Shown here: positions 1 to 7,965 of the stretch, in pieces
Position numbering within the stretch: position 1 is the first letter of the stretch
Layout: the number at the start of each line of letters is the position of its first letter
Assembly: GCF_009796745.1 (NCBI RefSeq)
Contig: NZ_CP047024.1
Span: 2,294,001 to 2,358,000, forward strand
DNA: 64,000 nt
Reading direction: 5' to 3'
Source: Paraglaciecola sp. L1A13
Lineage (GTDB): Bacteria > Pseudomonadota > Gammaproteobacteria > Enterobacterales > Alteromonadaceae
Made by a program: the position numbers and the translations under genes
Notes under the pieces: generated by a model
The model's database searches: none
What the model was told of the DNA's origin: nothing
Seen by the model: only the letters and a program-made list of their open reading frames with translations

Positions 1-117
1 CAATAACGGAGGCATTCCACCATAGCGGGCCGCAGCCGCAGCGCCGTCAACAAACCGATCGGCGCTCCACACCAAAAGTCCTAGGCCAAATATTAACGCC
101 AAAACTGCCAGTAACAT
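1..117 (-). CDS. Partial CaCA-family Na+/Ca2+ antiporter (N-terminus only)
   Basis: The reverse strand opens with an ATG at 117 and reads 39 codons to the window edge without a stop. The peptide starts MLLAVLALIFGLGLLVWSAD and continues with a run ending GGMPPLL. A first hydrophobic helix followed by W-S-A-D-R and then a G-[IM]-P-P segment is characteristic of the N-terminus of YrbG-type calcium/sodium antiporters, inner-membrane proteins that exchange Ca2+ for Na+ or H+. The rest of the gene lies outside the window, so the ion-binding alpha repeats cannot be checked. The family call rests on this short stretch only. Confidence 0.6.
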   Translation of the reverse strand, partial: MLLAVLALIFGLGLLVWSADRFVDGAAAAARYGGMPPLL

Positions 118-553
118 CAAGGGTATTCCTATTCTATATTATGGGCTGCAGCTTAGCAGTTTGCACAAGTCCAGCAAGATAATAGTTAGGGCTAACCTAT
201 ATAAATCAATAGTTATCTAACTCTATATGATTTTTGCAATAAACATTAGAAACTAACAAGTTTATTTGCATTTACCGCATCGCTCCAGCTGGAATGGCAA
301 AAAATACCGAGACAAATATTGCGCGTCGTGCACCACTGTAGCTAAATCATCTGATCGTATTCTTGACTAAGCTGCTGCCACTCACTTTTACGCTTTAATT
401 CATTTTTATAACTTAACGCAGCGCGGCTTCTACTAGAATATAAAATATGGCGGAGTTGGTTTCTAGTGTGTTTAAAGGTCCAATCAATGTACCCATAGAT
501 ATTGGCTCATTGCGCCACTGTGACTCTATTCCAACGATGATTGAGTAATCTAT
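118..553. other. Intergenic region, no clear gene
   Basis: This 436-base stretch is AT-rich and holds the upstream region of the antiporter gene. A short perfect inverted repeat (GTTAG-GG-CTAAC) lies at 185-196 and could be an operator. On the minus strand a reading frame ending with TAG at 342 is open back to about 510 and encodes a basic, helix-like peptide (ending SQEYDQMI), but it has no ATG, GTG or TTG at a useful place, so it may be a decayed gene end. No convincing promoter, RNA or terminator is visible. Confidence 0.4.
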
Positions 554-994
554 TTAGCGGCCAATTTCAGCTTTGCGCATCGGCATCAAATCAACGTCAG
601 CAAACACCTGCTCCAAGCTAAAGTCTCTTAATGGGTAGACTTCTTTAATACCTCCGTCTAAGCCGATTAATAACACGGTATCAGGATGTCGATCGAGCAG
701 GGCGAGTATATCTTGGCGTAAATGCACAGATGTAAATTGCGCTTGCTCTGGGGTCAGTCGATAGACAGTCTTATCAATTTGTACAAATGCAACTAGTTTA
801 CGGGCCGCAAGGTCGGGTTGTTGATAGGTAAAATATGCCCGCCATTTTGCCAGCGCGTCTTTAGAAGGCAATTGAGTGATCAAGACTCTATGCTGCCATT
901 GAAAGTCAGCCAACTTGTCTTCGGCGCTGGTATTACCTATTGATAACGCCCCTGTAAGAAACATCAGCCAGCTAACATAACCTCGTTTATTCAT
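554..994 (-). CDS. DUF4174-type exported protein
   Basis: The 146-residue product begins with a positively charged N-terminus and a hydrophobic stretch (residues 6-22) that looks like a signal peptide ending near NTSA-ED, so it is probably periplasmic or surface-located. The mature part has the pattern of the DUF4174 family: an early W-x-x-R-v-L-I-T segment, a central acidic/hydrophobic stretch, then LLIGLDGGIKEVYPL and a closing DLMPMRKAEI motif. DUF4174 proteins are short thioredoxin-fold-like proteins of unknown role; no CxxC pair is present here. It is transcribed away from the antiporter and appears monocistronic. Confidence 0.7.
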   Translation of the reverse strand: MNKRGYVSWLMFLTGALSIGNTSAEDKLADFQWQHRVLITQLPSKDALAKWRAYFTYQQPDLAARKLVAFVQIDKTVYRLTPEQAQFTSVHLRQDILALLDRHPDTVLLIGLDGGIKEVYPLRDFSLEQVFADVDLMPMRKAEIGR

Positions 995-1100
995 TTAAGT
1001 ACCATGCCTCGGTGTTTGTCCATTTAAAGTAGATTATAGCAAATAAGCATAATGTTAGGTCGTTTAGGTTAATACGCTCAAGGCCATATATTCGAGCAAC

Positions 1101-2366
1101 TTAACAAATGATTTTCGGAATGTCGCTCCATTTTGTGGTGTATTGGGGGGACAGAAAAGCGCGTCGCATAGCAAATTTTTGTTCAAATCCTTTGGCCGCT
1201 ACATGCACAGTTGCCCGACCATATTTGGCGTTAATGGTGTCCATACAGGCCATCAGTTGAGGGTTGTCATTTGACGGATTAAACATATCAAATTGAACCA
1301 AGCCTTGGTCGTGTAAATCGATTAAGCCTACGCCGCATTTATAGTAACGTACCCCGGATTTAAACAGCTGTGACATGGCAGCTTCGACGACTTTGATAAT
1401 ATTGCGGGTATCACTGGTGGGCGCAATAAAGTGATGAAAATATGAGCGCCTGAAATACCCTTCATCGTCATGGGGGGAGCTGGTCGCAAACAACGTCATG
1501 CTACCCGCCAAGCTTTTTTGTTTACGCAACTTTATTGCGACGGTTTCACCATGGCTTGCTAACGCGCTGCGTAACTGTTGATAGTCAGTGATGCGTTGTC
1601 CGAAACTGCGCGTGCTGTATATTTCTTTTTTGGCGGCGCGCACCGTATCCCAGCTGTGGCGAACTTCACCGTTTAGCTCACGCACTGTGTTTTCAACGAC
1701 AATCGAAAACTCTTTTCTGATTTGGGATGGGTCTCGATTGGCTAGCTCCCACGCGGTATGAATACCTAATGCATTTAAGCGTAAGCCTAAGCGCTTGCCG
1801 ATGCCCCATACATCGGTAACGTGCATTTGAGAGAGTACAGCTTTACGCATATCTTCCTTATCGATTACCGCTACGCCTTTGAAGCCCTCAATATTCTTTG
1901 CCGCATGGTTCGCTACTTTCGCTAGAGTAGGCGTAGGGCCCACGCCTACGCATATGGGTAACCTGACTTCTCGCCATACCGTTTGCCTGATCTTTTTCGC
2001 TAGGGTTTCCCAGCCAACTGAGGGGGACGAGGCATGTTTACCATAATACAAAAAACATTCATCAATAGAGTAAACGTTGATGTCAGGGGCAAAGCGCGCG
2101 CAGGTGTCCATCATGCGCTGACTTAAATCCGCGTACAGCTCATAGTTACTGGAGCGAATAACAGCACCGACGGCCTCAAGTTCTTTTTTGACCTGAAAGT
2201 AGGGCACGAACTTCTTTCCCACACCCATGCGCTTGGCAATGCCACAAGCGGCGCAGATACAGCCGTCATTGTTGGTCAGTACCACTACCGGTTTATTGCG
2301 AATGCTTGGGTCAAAGACCTTCTCGCAGGCCGCATACATACTATTTACATCACACAGGGCATACAT
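1101..2366 (-). CDS. umuC: DNA polymerase V catalytic subunit UmuC
   Basis: Y-family translesion DNA polymerase, the catalytic subunit of Pol V made during the SOS response. Starting at the ATG at 2366 gives 421 residues beginning MYALCDVNSMYAACE, the same start as known UmuC; a longer frame reaches 2417 but would overlap umuD. Metal-binding acidic residues are visible at D6 and at D102-E103 (YSIDECFL), and Y11 sits in the steric-gate position. A beta-clamp-binding motif of the Q-x-x-h-F kind (QFDMF) is at residues 358-362. The gene starts one base after the umuD stop codon, so the two are translationally coupled, and it should be controlled by the LexA box in front of umuD. Confidence 0.96.
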   Translation of the reverse strand: MYALCDVNSMYAACEKVFDPSIRNKPVVVLTNNDGCICAACGIAKRMGVGKKFVPYFQVKKELEAVGAVIRSSNYELYADLSQRMMDTCARFAPDINVYSIDECFLYYGKHASSPSVGWETLAKKIRQTVWREVRLPICVGVGPTPTLAKVANHAAKNIEGFKGVAVIDKEDMRKAVLSQMHVTDVWGIGKRLGLRLNALGIHTAWELANRDPSQIRKEFSIVVENTVRELNGEVRHSWDTVRAAKKEIYSTRSFGQRITDYQQLRSALASHGETVAIKLRKQKSLAGSMTLFATSSPHDDEGYFRRSYFHHFIAPTSDTRNIIKVVEAAMSQLFKSGVRYYKCGVGLIDLHDQGLVQFDMFNPSNDNPQLMACMDTINAKYGRATVHVAAKGFEQKFAMRRAFLSPQYTTKWSDIPKIIC

Positions 2367-2367
2367 A

Positions 2368-2772
2368 TTACAGCTGTTTCTTGAATGGTCGGTGTAATCG
2401 GATAGAGCGCGTGACAACGCCCTCTATTTGAAACTCATCTTCTTCGCTCAGAAAATAAGGTGGGAAGTGTTTGCTAGAAGATCTTAGGCAACCTTGTACC
2501 TTGTCGATTTTCTTACAGACAAAAACGCCGTTTAGATTAGCCACAACCACGTCATGATCTTTAATCTCTTGGGCACGATCAACAATCAATAAGTCTCCAC
2601 AGAAGATACCATCGCCCATCATCGACTTTCCTTGTGCAATACCAATATAGGTAGCAGACGGATGATCAATAAGCAGCTGGTCTAAATCTAGACTTAACTG
2701 GGTGTACTCTGTGGCAGGTGATTCAAAACCGACAATACCTGCAGAGGCCTTAATAGGGATAAATTTCAACAT
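2368..2772 (-). CDS. umuD: UmuD, self-cleaving Pol V accessory protein
   Basis: The 134-residue protein is a LexA/UmuD-type S24 peptidase that RecA filaments trigger to cut itself, giving UmuD' that joins UmuC in Pol V. The catalytic serine is S50 in GKSMM and the lysine is K87 (FVCKKID); their spacing of 37 residues equals S60-K97 of E. coli UmuD. The segment corresponding to the E. coli cleavage site (CGFPSPA) reads VGFESPA here, so the scissile bond would be V14-G15 rather than the usual Cys-Gly or Ala-Gly, and the N-terminal arm is about ten residues shorter. The start codon lies directly beside the LexA box, leaving no room for a normal ribosome-binding site. Confidence 0.95.
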   Translation of the reverse strand: MLKFIPIKASAGIVGFESPATEYTQLSLDLDQLLIDHPSATYIGIAQGKSMMGDGIFCGDLLIVDRAQEIKDHDVVVANLNGVFVCKKIDKVQGCLRSSSKHFPPYFLSEEDEFQIEGVVTRSIRLHRPFKKQL

Positions 2773-2773
2773 A

Positions 2774-2793
2774 TACTGTAATTATATACAGTA
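2774..2793 (-). promoter_or_regulatory. LexA (SOS) box of umuDC
   Basis: The sequence TACTGTAATTATATACAGTA matches the gammaproteobacterial LexA operator CTG-N10-CAG with the flanking TA and an AT-rich core. On the coding strand it contains TATAAT, a perfect -10 hexamer, so LexA would cover the promoter itself. The box ends one base before the umuD ATG, so transcripts from that -10 would start at or almost at the start codon. Confidence 0.93.
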
Positions 2794-3384
2794 TTGGTGT
2801 TTTTTAAATCAACTTTATGATTATTTTTTCGGATTTGGTTATAGGGTTACAGCAACATCGTAATTTTGTATCTCGTAGCTAAACCGTGGCGTTATTCTGA
2901 ATTTAATATTGCCCATGGCATAAATAAAACTGACGCGAGTCACTAAGGGATGGCAGCATTAATTATCTGGAAGAAACGTGCCATTTAGGTATTCCCATTA
3001 ATCTATACGAACATGTTAAACGGATAGCAGACCAAGACATATATGTTAGTGTTTCGAATTAGGAAGAGAAAGCATTGGACAGAACCTTTGGCAGGAATGA
3101 GCTAAACCCCCAAAATAACTAGGTTATCTTTTGGTCTTCAGATCCCATGCGATGTCTAGTCTTCAGTAGCCAAAATAGTAACCATCAGACTTGTTATTTA
3201 TTGAGTATTTATCTTGGGTGGGATACATCGAGGATGAAGATTAACAAACCACATTTGTTAAATTTGGTAAAATCCACAGCGAAAATGTTTATAATTGCAA
3301 GCCAGATAAGCCTGCCCAGAGGCCCTAGCTCATTTTCTGATCAATCGGCAATGCGAAGTTGTTAAAGTTGAAAAGGGTAATTAA
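2794..3384. other. Intergenic region with a possible gene remnant
   Basis: About 590 bases separate umuD from the next gene. On the plus strand a frame ending at the TAG around 3060 is open for about 40 codons and encodes a protein-like peptide (LGIPINLYEHVKRIADQD), but it lacks a start codon and is preceded by a stop, so it may be the tail of a decayed gene. A 72-codon frame at 3147-3365 has unremarkable composition and no good ribosome-binding site, and I do not call it. The last 15 bases hold the ribosome-binding site (AAAAGGG) of the gene at 3385. Confidence 0.35.
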
Positions 3385-3780
3385 GTGATATCAAAAAAAA
3401 CACGTGAACTGTTTGCTTCATTAATGGAAGCAAGCAGCAATAACAGCATGGCTGTTGTTGATTTTGACCCTGAAACCGAGTTTTACACGGGATCGTTTAA
3501 CGAAACATTGCTCAACAAGTTCGTAAACGAAGGTGTTTTTGAACTTGTGAAAAGTGGTGAGGGTGCTACGAGTATAACGCTACACAACCGTGAAGACTTT
3601 TTAAGTGGCTTCGCCTCGGGCGTGAATGAGGCTCGTTTAGGGCGAGATCAATATTACGCTGATTACAACGCTAACCCATTTGCTTTTTCCATCGGCTTTG
3701 AGCACTTCTTGTATATGAATAAAAATCCCAAACGGCTCGCTGGGTATATTTGTTATGGCTTTGTGGATAATGAAAATTAA
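3385..3780 (+). CDS. Hypothetical protein, 131 aa
   Basis: I do not recognise the family. The gene starts with GTG, preceded by AAAAGGG seven bases upstream, a good ribosome-binding site. The product is acidic and soluble, with no signal peptide or membrane segment. Its centre (LHNREDFLSGFASGVNEARLG) looks helical, followed by an aromatic stretch rich in Tyr and Phe and a closing GYICYGFVDNEN. It stands between umuD and the GST-like gene with no obvious partner except a tiny frame just downstream. The clean ribosome-binding site and codon use support a real gene. Confidence 0.6.
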   Translation: MISKKTRELFASLMEASSNNSMAVVDFDPETEFYTGSFNETLLNKFVNEGVFELVKSGEGATSITLHNREDFLSGFASGVNEARLGRDQYYADYNANPFAFSIGFEHFLYMNKNPKRLAGYICYGFVDNEN

Positions 3781-3785
3781 TAGTA

Positions 3786-3923
3786 GTGACTAAACGTGTA
3801 TTAGTGCGATTAGGAAATGAAAGGAACTGGGACTTTCATAAACACAAACCATTTTTCGAGATTGCTAAAAGTGCAACGATATACATTGATTGGTTAAATT
3901 GGTCTTATTTACGTATAGCGTGA
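3786..3923 (+). CDS. Possible small protein, 45 aa
   Basis: A GTG five bases after the preceding stop codon opens a frame of 45 residues (starts VTKRVLVRLGNERNWDFHKH). The peptide is basic and aromatic-rich. The close spacing to the 131-residue gene would fit translational coupling, but there is no independent ribosome-binding site and no family is recognisable. It could equally be a chance frame or the eroded end of a longer gene. The 255 bases after it hold no further gene. Confidence 0.25.
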   Translation: MTKRVLVRLGNERNWDFHKHKPFFEIAKSATIYIDWLNWSYLRIA

Positions 3924-4178
3924 AAGTAATGTTTTGGGCTGCGCAGCCGTGGATGGATATTTCATCTGCGGCTTCTATTCAGTAAAAAAAATTCGCGTAG
4001 GTGTTTTATATGTGCCGATTGAGCCAATTCTTGCGTTATTTTGTTTAACTTCACTATTGTCTGTATCAATAATCGATTATTCAATGTTTGAATGAGTCTT
4101 CACCGCACGCTCACGTTATAGTCAATCACTAATGTAATCTGGTGCGATGCGTCAGAATAATCAAAAAGGTTACTGTCG

Positions 4179-5114
4179 ATGAATGATTTTATTTTACATC
4201 ACTATGACGCCTCTCCCTTTGCGGAAAAAATTCGTATTCTGTTAGGGTATAAAAATGCGCGCTATAATGTTGTTAACATACCGATAATTATGCCCAAACC
4301 AGACCTTGTTGCGCTTACGGGAGGGTATCGTAAAACACCCGTACTGCAGCATAATAAGCACATTTATTGTGACACCCGTCTAATGGCCCGAGTGATTGAT
4401 GAACAATTTTCCACGCAGAGCATTTTCCCGAAAGAATTATCACTAACGTCAAATATCTTGGCTCAATGGGCTGATCAACACTTGTTTAGTGTTGCTGCAG
4501 CGCTTGCATTTTCTCCCGCAGGATTTGAAGCGTTTCGTCAACGGGTTCCCGAAAAATTTGTCGCAGCCTTCGTTGACGATCGAGCGAAAATGCGTGAGGG
4601 TGGCACCGGCTTATCAATGGATGCTAATACTGCGTTGCAGCTAATACCCATTTATTTACAACAGTTTGAGCAACAACTTAGTAATGCAGGTCCTTATGTC
4701 TGTGGCGAACACATTAGTATTGCAGATTTTTCAATTTATCACTGCCTCTGGTTTATCAATAATAACGCGGGCGTTAGTCCATTATTAGAAGGTTATCCAA
4801 ACCTTAAGCAGTGGTTTGAAATGATAAAGGCCATTGGGCACGGGTCACAAACCCATATCGATGCAACTGCTGCAATTGATATCGCGCGGTTGGCACAGAA
4901 GGGCGTGTTTTCAAAAGATAATTTTTTAGTGATTAACGGCTTTACGTTTGGTGATCGTGTTGAAATTGTACCCAATGACTACGGTATTGCACCCGTTATC
5001 GGCAAATTGGTCGTTTCAAAGACTGATGAAGTTGCGATTAAACGAATTGATGAAATAGCGGGTGAGGTTTACGTTCACTTTCCACGCGTTGGCTATAAAA
5101 TTATTGCAATATAA
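4179..5114 (+). CDS. Glutathione S-transferase-like protein with C-terminal extension
   Basis: Residues 1-80 form a GST N-terminal thioredoxin-like domain: HHYDASPFAEKIRILLGYK carries the S/C-PF-x-x-K/R-v-R segment of GSTs, and KTPVLQ has the cis-proline. Residues 90-230 match the helical GST C-terminal domain, including ISIADFSIYHCLWF with the conserved Asp. Most bacterial GSTs are 200-230 residues; this one is 311. The extra 70 residues (INGFTFGDRVEIVPNDYG to the end) look like a small beta-barrel of SH3 type. The protein should be cytosolic, either conjugating glutathione or using it in reductive chemistry. It is monocistronic. Confidence 0.8.
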   Translation: MNDFILHHYDASPFAEKIRILLGYKNARYNVVNIPIIMPKPDLVALTGGYRKTPVLQHNKHIYCDTRLMARVIDEQFSTQSIFPKELSLTSNILAQWADQHLFSVAAALAFSPAGFEAFRQRVPEKFVAAFVDDRAKMREGGTGLSMDANTALQLIPIYLQQFEQQLSNAGPYVCGEHISIADFSIYHCLWFINNNAGVSPLLEGYPNLKQWFEMIKAIGHGSQTHIDATAAIDIARLAQKGVFSKDNFLVINGFTFGDRVEIVPNDYGIAPVIGKLVVSKTDEVAIKRIDEIAGEVYVHFPRVGYKIIAI

Positions 5115-5432
5115 TATAACGCTCAATTATTCAAAATATAAACACTTCTAAGTAACTGAATAATTTCATAATAGAAAGCGATGAACGGTTTTACAGCGCC
5201 TTTATAGGCCTGATTAAAGCAGAAAAATGTTGACCGATAAAGGCACACGAAGGTTACTCGCGGGCCTTTATCGGTCGAAGTGGCAAGTAGTTAAGGAAAG
5301 AATATTTGCTTTAGTTGATTAAATCATTGCGCCTTACCCCAAAGGTTTGACATCATTCATCACATTACCTGTAACAAGCATACTTCTTTGCTTCTCGTCG
5401 CTATCGGCTGTTTATTGCCAATTGAAACCGCT
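5115..5432. other. Intergenic region between convergent genes
   Basis: This stretch separates the GST-like gene from the alpha/beta-hydrolase-OsmC gene on the opposite strand. Its one clear structure is the long inverted repeat listed separately. No gene is visible. Confidence 0.5.
5232..5276. repeat. Inverted repeat, 12-bp arms
   Basis: GACCGATAAAGG at 5232-5243 is the exact reverse complement of CCTTTATCGGTC at 5265-5276, with a 21-base loop. It lies between two convergent genes and could work as a transcription end or RNA-stabilising hairpin, but neither strand has a U-tract after it, so it is not a classical intrinsic terminator. Confidence 0.7.
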
Positions 5433-6638
5433 CTATTTCAACAATTGACTTTTTACCATCACGCTGTTGTGCAACGTTTTATGTACTGGGCACTTGTCGG
5501 CAATTTCTAAAAAGCGTTTTTGTTGTTGCTCATCTAAATCACCTACATAACTAATACTGCGAACAATAGCTTCAATACCCTGCGCTTTCGTTTCACAGTC
5601 TACACAATCTTGCTGATAATCCCGGGTGTGAGTAAGTTCTACTTTGATATGTTGCACGGGTAGTTGCTTGCGCTGGGCATACATTCGCAACGTCATCGCG
5701 GTGCATGCACCTAACCCAGCAAGAAGATGTTCATAAGGATCAGGGCCTGCATTTTTGCCGCCCACTTTTAGTGGTTCATCGGCCAGCCAATAGTGGCTAT
5801 TTGTGCTTACGTGTTGCATAAAATTATGGTCTTTTTCTTCTACTAAAACGTGACCTTGACGTACATTCGCGTGGTAGCTTTCATTTTCAGTTAGCACATA
5901 TCTCGATGCCCAGGCTGAGATGACCTCTGCCACATACTCAGAATCACGTTTGTTGCTAAGTAAGTGGTCTGCATTTTCTAAACTAACAAAACTTTTTGGG
6001 TGCATTGCAGCACGATAGAGCTTTTCGGCCTCGGTTATTTTCACTGTCGTGTCGACCGGTGAGTGCATCACCAATAGCGCTTTTCTAAGTTGACGCAGGT
6101 GGTTGGTGTCATAACTGTTAATGTCGTCCAAAAACTGTTTTTGGATGGTGAACTTACGCCCACCTAAACTCACTTCGGCTTGACCTTTTTGCTCTATTTC
6201 ATCGATATGCATGGCAAAATTGTGGGCGACATGGGCTGCTTCAAATGGGGCGCCAATAGTGATCACGGCAGTCGATTCCGGCACATCTTTGGCAGCACCC
6301 AGTACCGCTGCGCCCCCTAAACTGTGTCCAATCAATATTTTAGGTGCTTGATAGTTTGCGCGTAAAAAATCAGCCGCAGCGACTAAGTCTTGAATATTGG
6401 AAGAGAAATTACTATTGGCAAAGTCACCGTCGCTGTTGCCTAGCCCCGTAAAATCAAAACGCAGTACTGCTATTCCTTTTGCCATTAATGCGCGGCTGAT
6501 ACGCGATGCCGCCGCCACGTCTTTTCCACAGGTAAAACAATGCGCGAATAAGGCATAGAATTTAATGTCTGTTTCTGGTGTCTCTAGCAAACCACTTAAC
6601 TGATTTTTCCCGCTGGTAAACTCTATTTTTTGTCGCAT
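5433..6638 (-). CDS. Alpha/beta-hydrolase-OsmC fusion protein
   Basis: Residues 1-255 form an alpha/beta hydrolase: the nucleophile elbow is GHSLGGA, and a late Asp (SPVDTTV) and His (ENADHLL) complete a plausible triad. Residues 265-401 are an OsmC/Ohr-type domain with the two conserved cysteines in [17 protein letters not shown] and in DKCPVHKTL; OsmC proteins reduce organic peroxides through such a pair. This two-domain architecture is known and is annotated as bifunctional alpha/beta hydrolase/OsmC family protein. The protein has no signal peptide and should be cytosolic. A role in hydrolysing and detoxifying acylated or peroxidised compounds is inference. It is transcribed alone. Confidence 0.9.
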   Translation of the reverse strand: MRQKIEFTSGKNQLSGLLETPETDIKFYALFAHCFTCGKDVAAASRISRALMAKGIAVLRFDFTGLGNSDGDFANSNFSSNIQDLVAAADFLRANYQAPKILIGHSLGGAAVLGAAKDVPESTAVITIGAPFEAAHVAHNFAMHIDEIEQKGQAEVSLGGRKFTIQKQFLDDINSYDTNHLRQLRKALLVMHSPVDTTVKITEAEKLYRAAMHPKSFVSLENADHLLSNKRDSEYVAEVISAWASRYVLTENESYHANVRQGHVLVEEKDHNFMQHVSTNSHYWLADEPLKVGGKNAGPDPYEHLLAGLGACTAMTLRMYAQRKQLPVQHIKVELTHTRDYQQDCVDCETKAQGIEAIVRSISYVGDLDEQQQKRFLEIADKCPVHKTLHNSVMVKSQLLK

Positions 6639-7168
6639 TAATACACCTTTGAAGAATGACTCTATGAGTTACTTGACCGTGCGCAGGCGCTTAAAATTTC
6701 TTTTTGCGTAAAAGGTAAATGGTGTTTCCATTAATTTACCCCTTATATTTTAAACCGTCATATTTTAAGTCCTGTATTTTAGATTAGTCCGCGTATCTAT
6801 ATGCTGGCAACCATGACGTAAACCCAACTTCTTGTTACTTCAAATAATAATTCTAAATTGCTAATCTATCTGCATAACATGAACGATAAGCATAAACCGA
6901 ATTTAGTAATAGGTGGTGGTCATCTAGCTAAGGTATCCCTATAATTTCATGGTGGATTTGTATGGGCAGTTTAGGGTAAGACGATTATTCTATTTACGTT
7001 ACCAAAGGCACTAAGATAAGTGCATGGCAATAACGTTATTGTCCCTGTTTATAGCAAATTAGGTAAAAGTAACACTAGCTTGTTAATTTGGTTTTTTAGT
7101 GTCGCACGAAGGCTTAAACAGCATTTTAGCAATACAAGCACATTCATTTAGTTAAAAGAGAAAACACC
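6639..7168. other. Intergenic region between divergent genes, no gene seen
   Basis: The 530 bases between the hydrolase-OsmC gene and the RNA methyltransferase gene hold both promoters in principle, but no strong hexamer pair, operator or RNA structure stands out. The only ATG frames are very short. It is AT-rich throughout. Confidence 0.4.
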
Positions 7169-7717
7169 TTGCAGTCAAAAATACAACTTAGCAAAGACGA
7201 ACTTCGAAAAAATAAACCTACCCGTAATGAATACCTCGGCAAGCGTAAAATCCCATTAGTGGTGGTGTTAGATAATGTGACTAATAGCTATAATATTGGG
7301 GCGTTTATTCGCTTGGCGGATGCATTTGGGATTGAGAAGGTTATTGTCTGTGGCTCGCTAACCATTTCTGACAAAAAGTTTAAAAAAGCCTCTAGAAATG
7401 AAGCCAAATGGGTGTGTGTTGAATACAGCGACAGTGCCACTGAAAGCTTGCAAATCCTATTGGATGAGGGTTACGGCATTTACAGTGTTGAGCTTTGCCA
7501 AGCATCAGTGGATTACAGCGAGGTTGCTTACCCTTCACCTTGCGTTTTGGTGTTAGGCAATGAACGCAAGGGCGTCAGTGAAGGGGTATTGAAGTTAAGT
7601 CATCAACATATCCATATTCCCATGTTTGGCATGGGTAACTCGTTAAATGTGGCCACCGCTGGGGCGATTGTCTTAGCCGAATGCGCCAATCAAATTCGAA
7701 GACTGCCTCAGGCTTAA
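7169..7717 (+). CDS. SpoU (TrmH)-family RNA 2'-O-methyltransferase
   Basis: The 182-residue protein shows all three SPOUT motifs of the TrmH class. Motif 1 is DNVTNSYNIGAFIRLADAFG with the Asn and catalytic Arg, motif 2 is VLGNERKGVSEGVL, and motif 3 is PMFGMGNSLNVATAGAIVLAE, which forms the S-adenosylmethionine knot. It lacks the N-terminal RNA-binding extension of larger rRNA enzymes, so it is a minimal enzyme of tRNA-TrmH or YjtD/LasT-like size; the target nucleotide cannot be told from sequence. The start is TTG with a weak purine stretch (AAAAGAGAAAA) upstream. It has no operon partner. Confidence 0.88.
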   Translation: MQSKIQLSKDELRKNKPTRNEYLGKRKIPLVVVLDNVTNSYNIGAFIRLADAFGIEKVIVCGSLTISDKKFKKASRNEAKWVCVEYSDSATESLQILLDEGYGIYSVELCQASVDYSEVAYPSPCVLVLGNERKGVSEGVLKLSHQHIHIPMFGMGNSLNVATAGAIVLAECANQIRRLPQA

Positions 7718-7965
7718 GCTATTTTAGAACGGTAACTACAGGGACATGCTGAGTTTCTTTGGTCATTGGTATATCGTCTTTACGACAAAATAACCGTGGC
7801 CAACTTCTGTTTTAAAATTCACGGTTTTGCTTAAAGAGTACTGTGCGTATACCCCCTAGTAACTGCTACAATAGCGCGTGATATCTATAGCCTTTGGGCT
7901 GAACGTGGTGATCACCACAGATTAATTTTCCGCTAAACTCAACACCATTATGAAGTAGGTTACCT

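Noticed and set aside
3147..3365. 72-codon plus-strand frame between umuD and the 131-residue gene
   Set aside because: No ribosome-binding site, low-complexity composition and no family resemblance.
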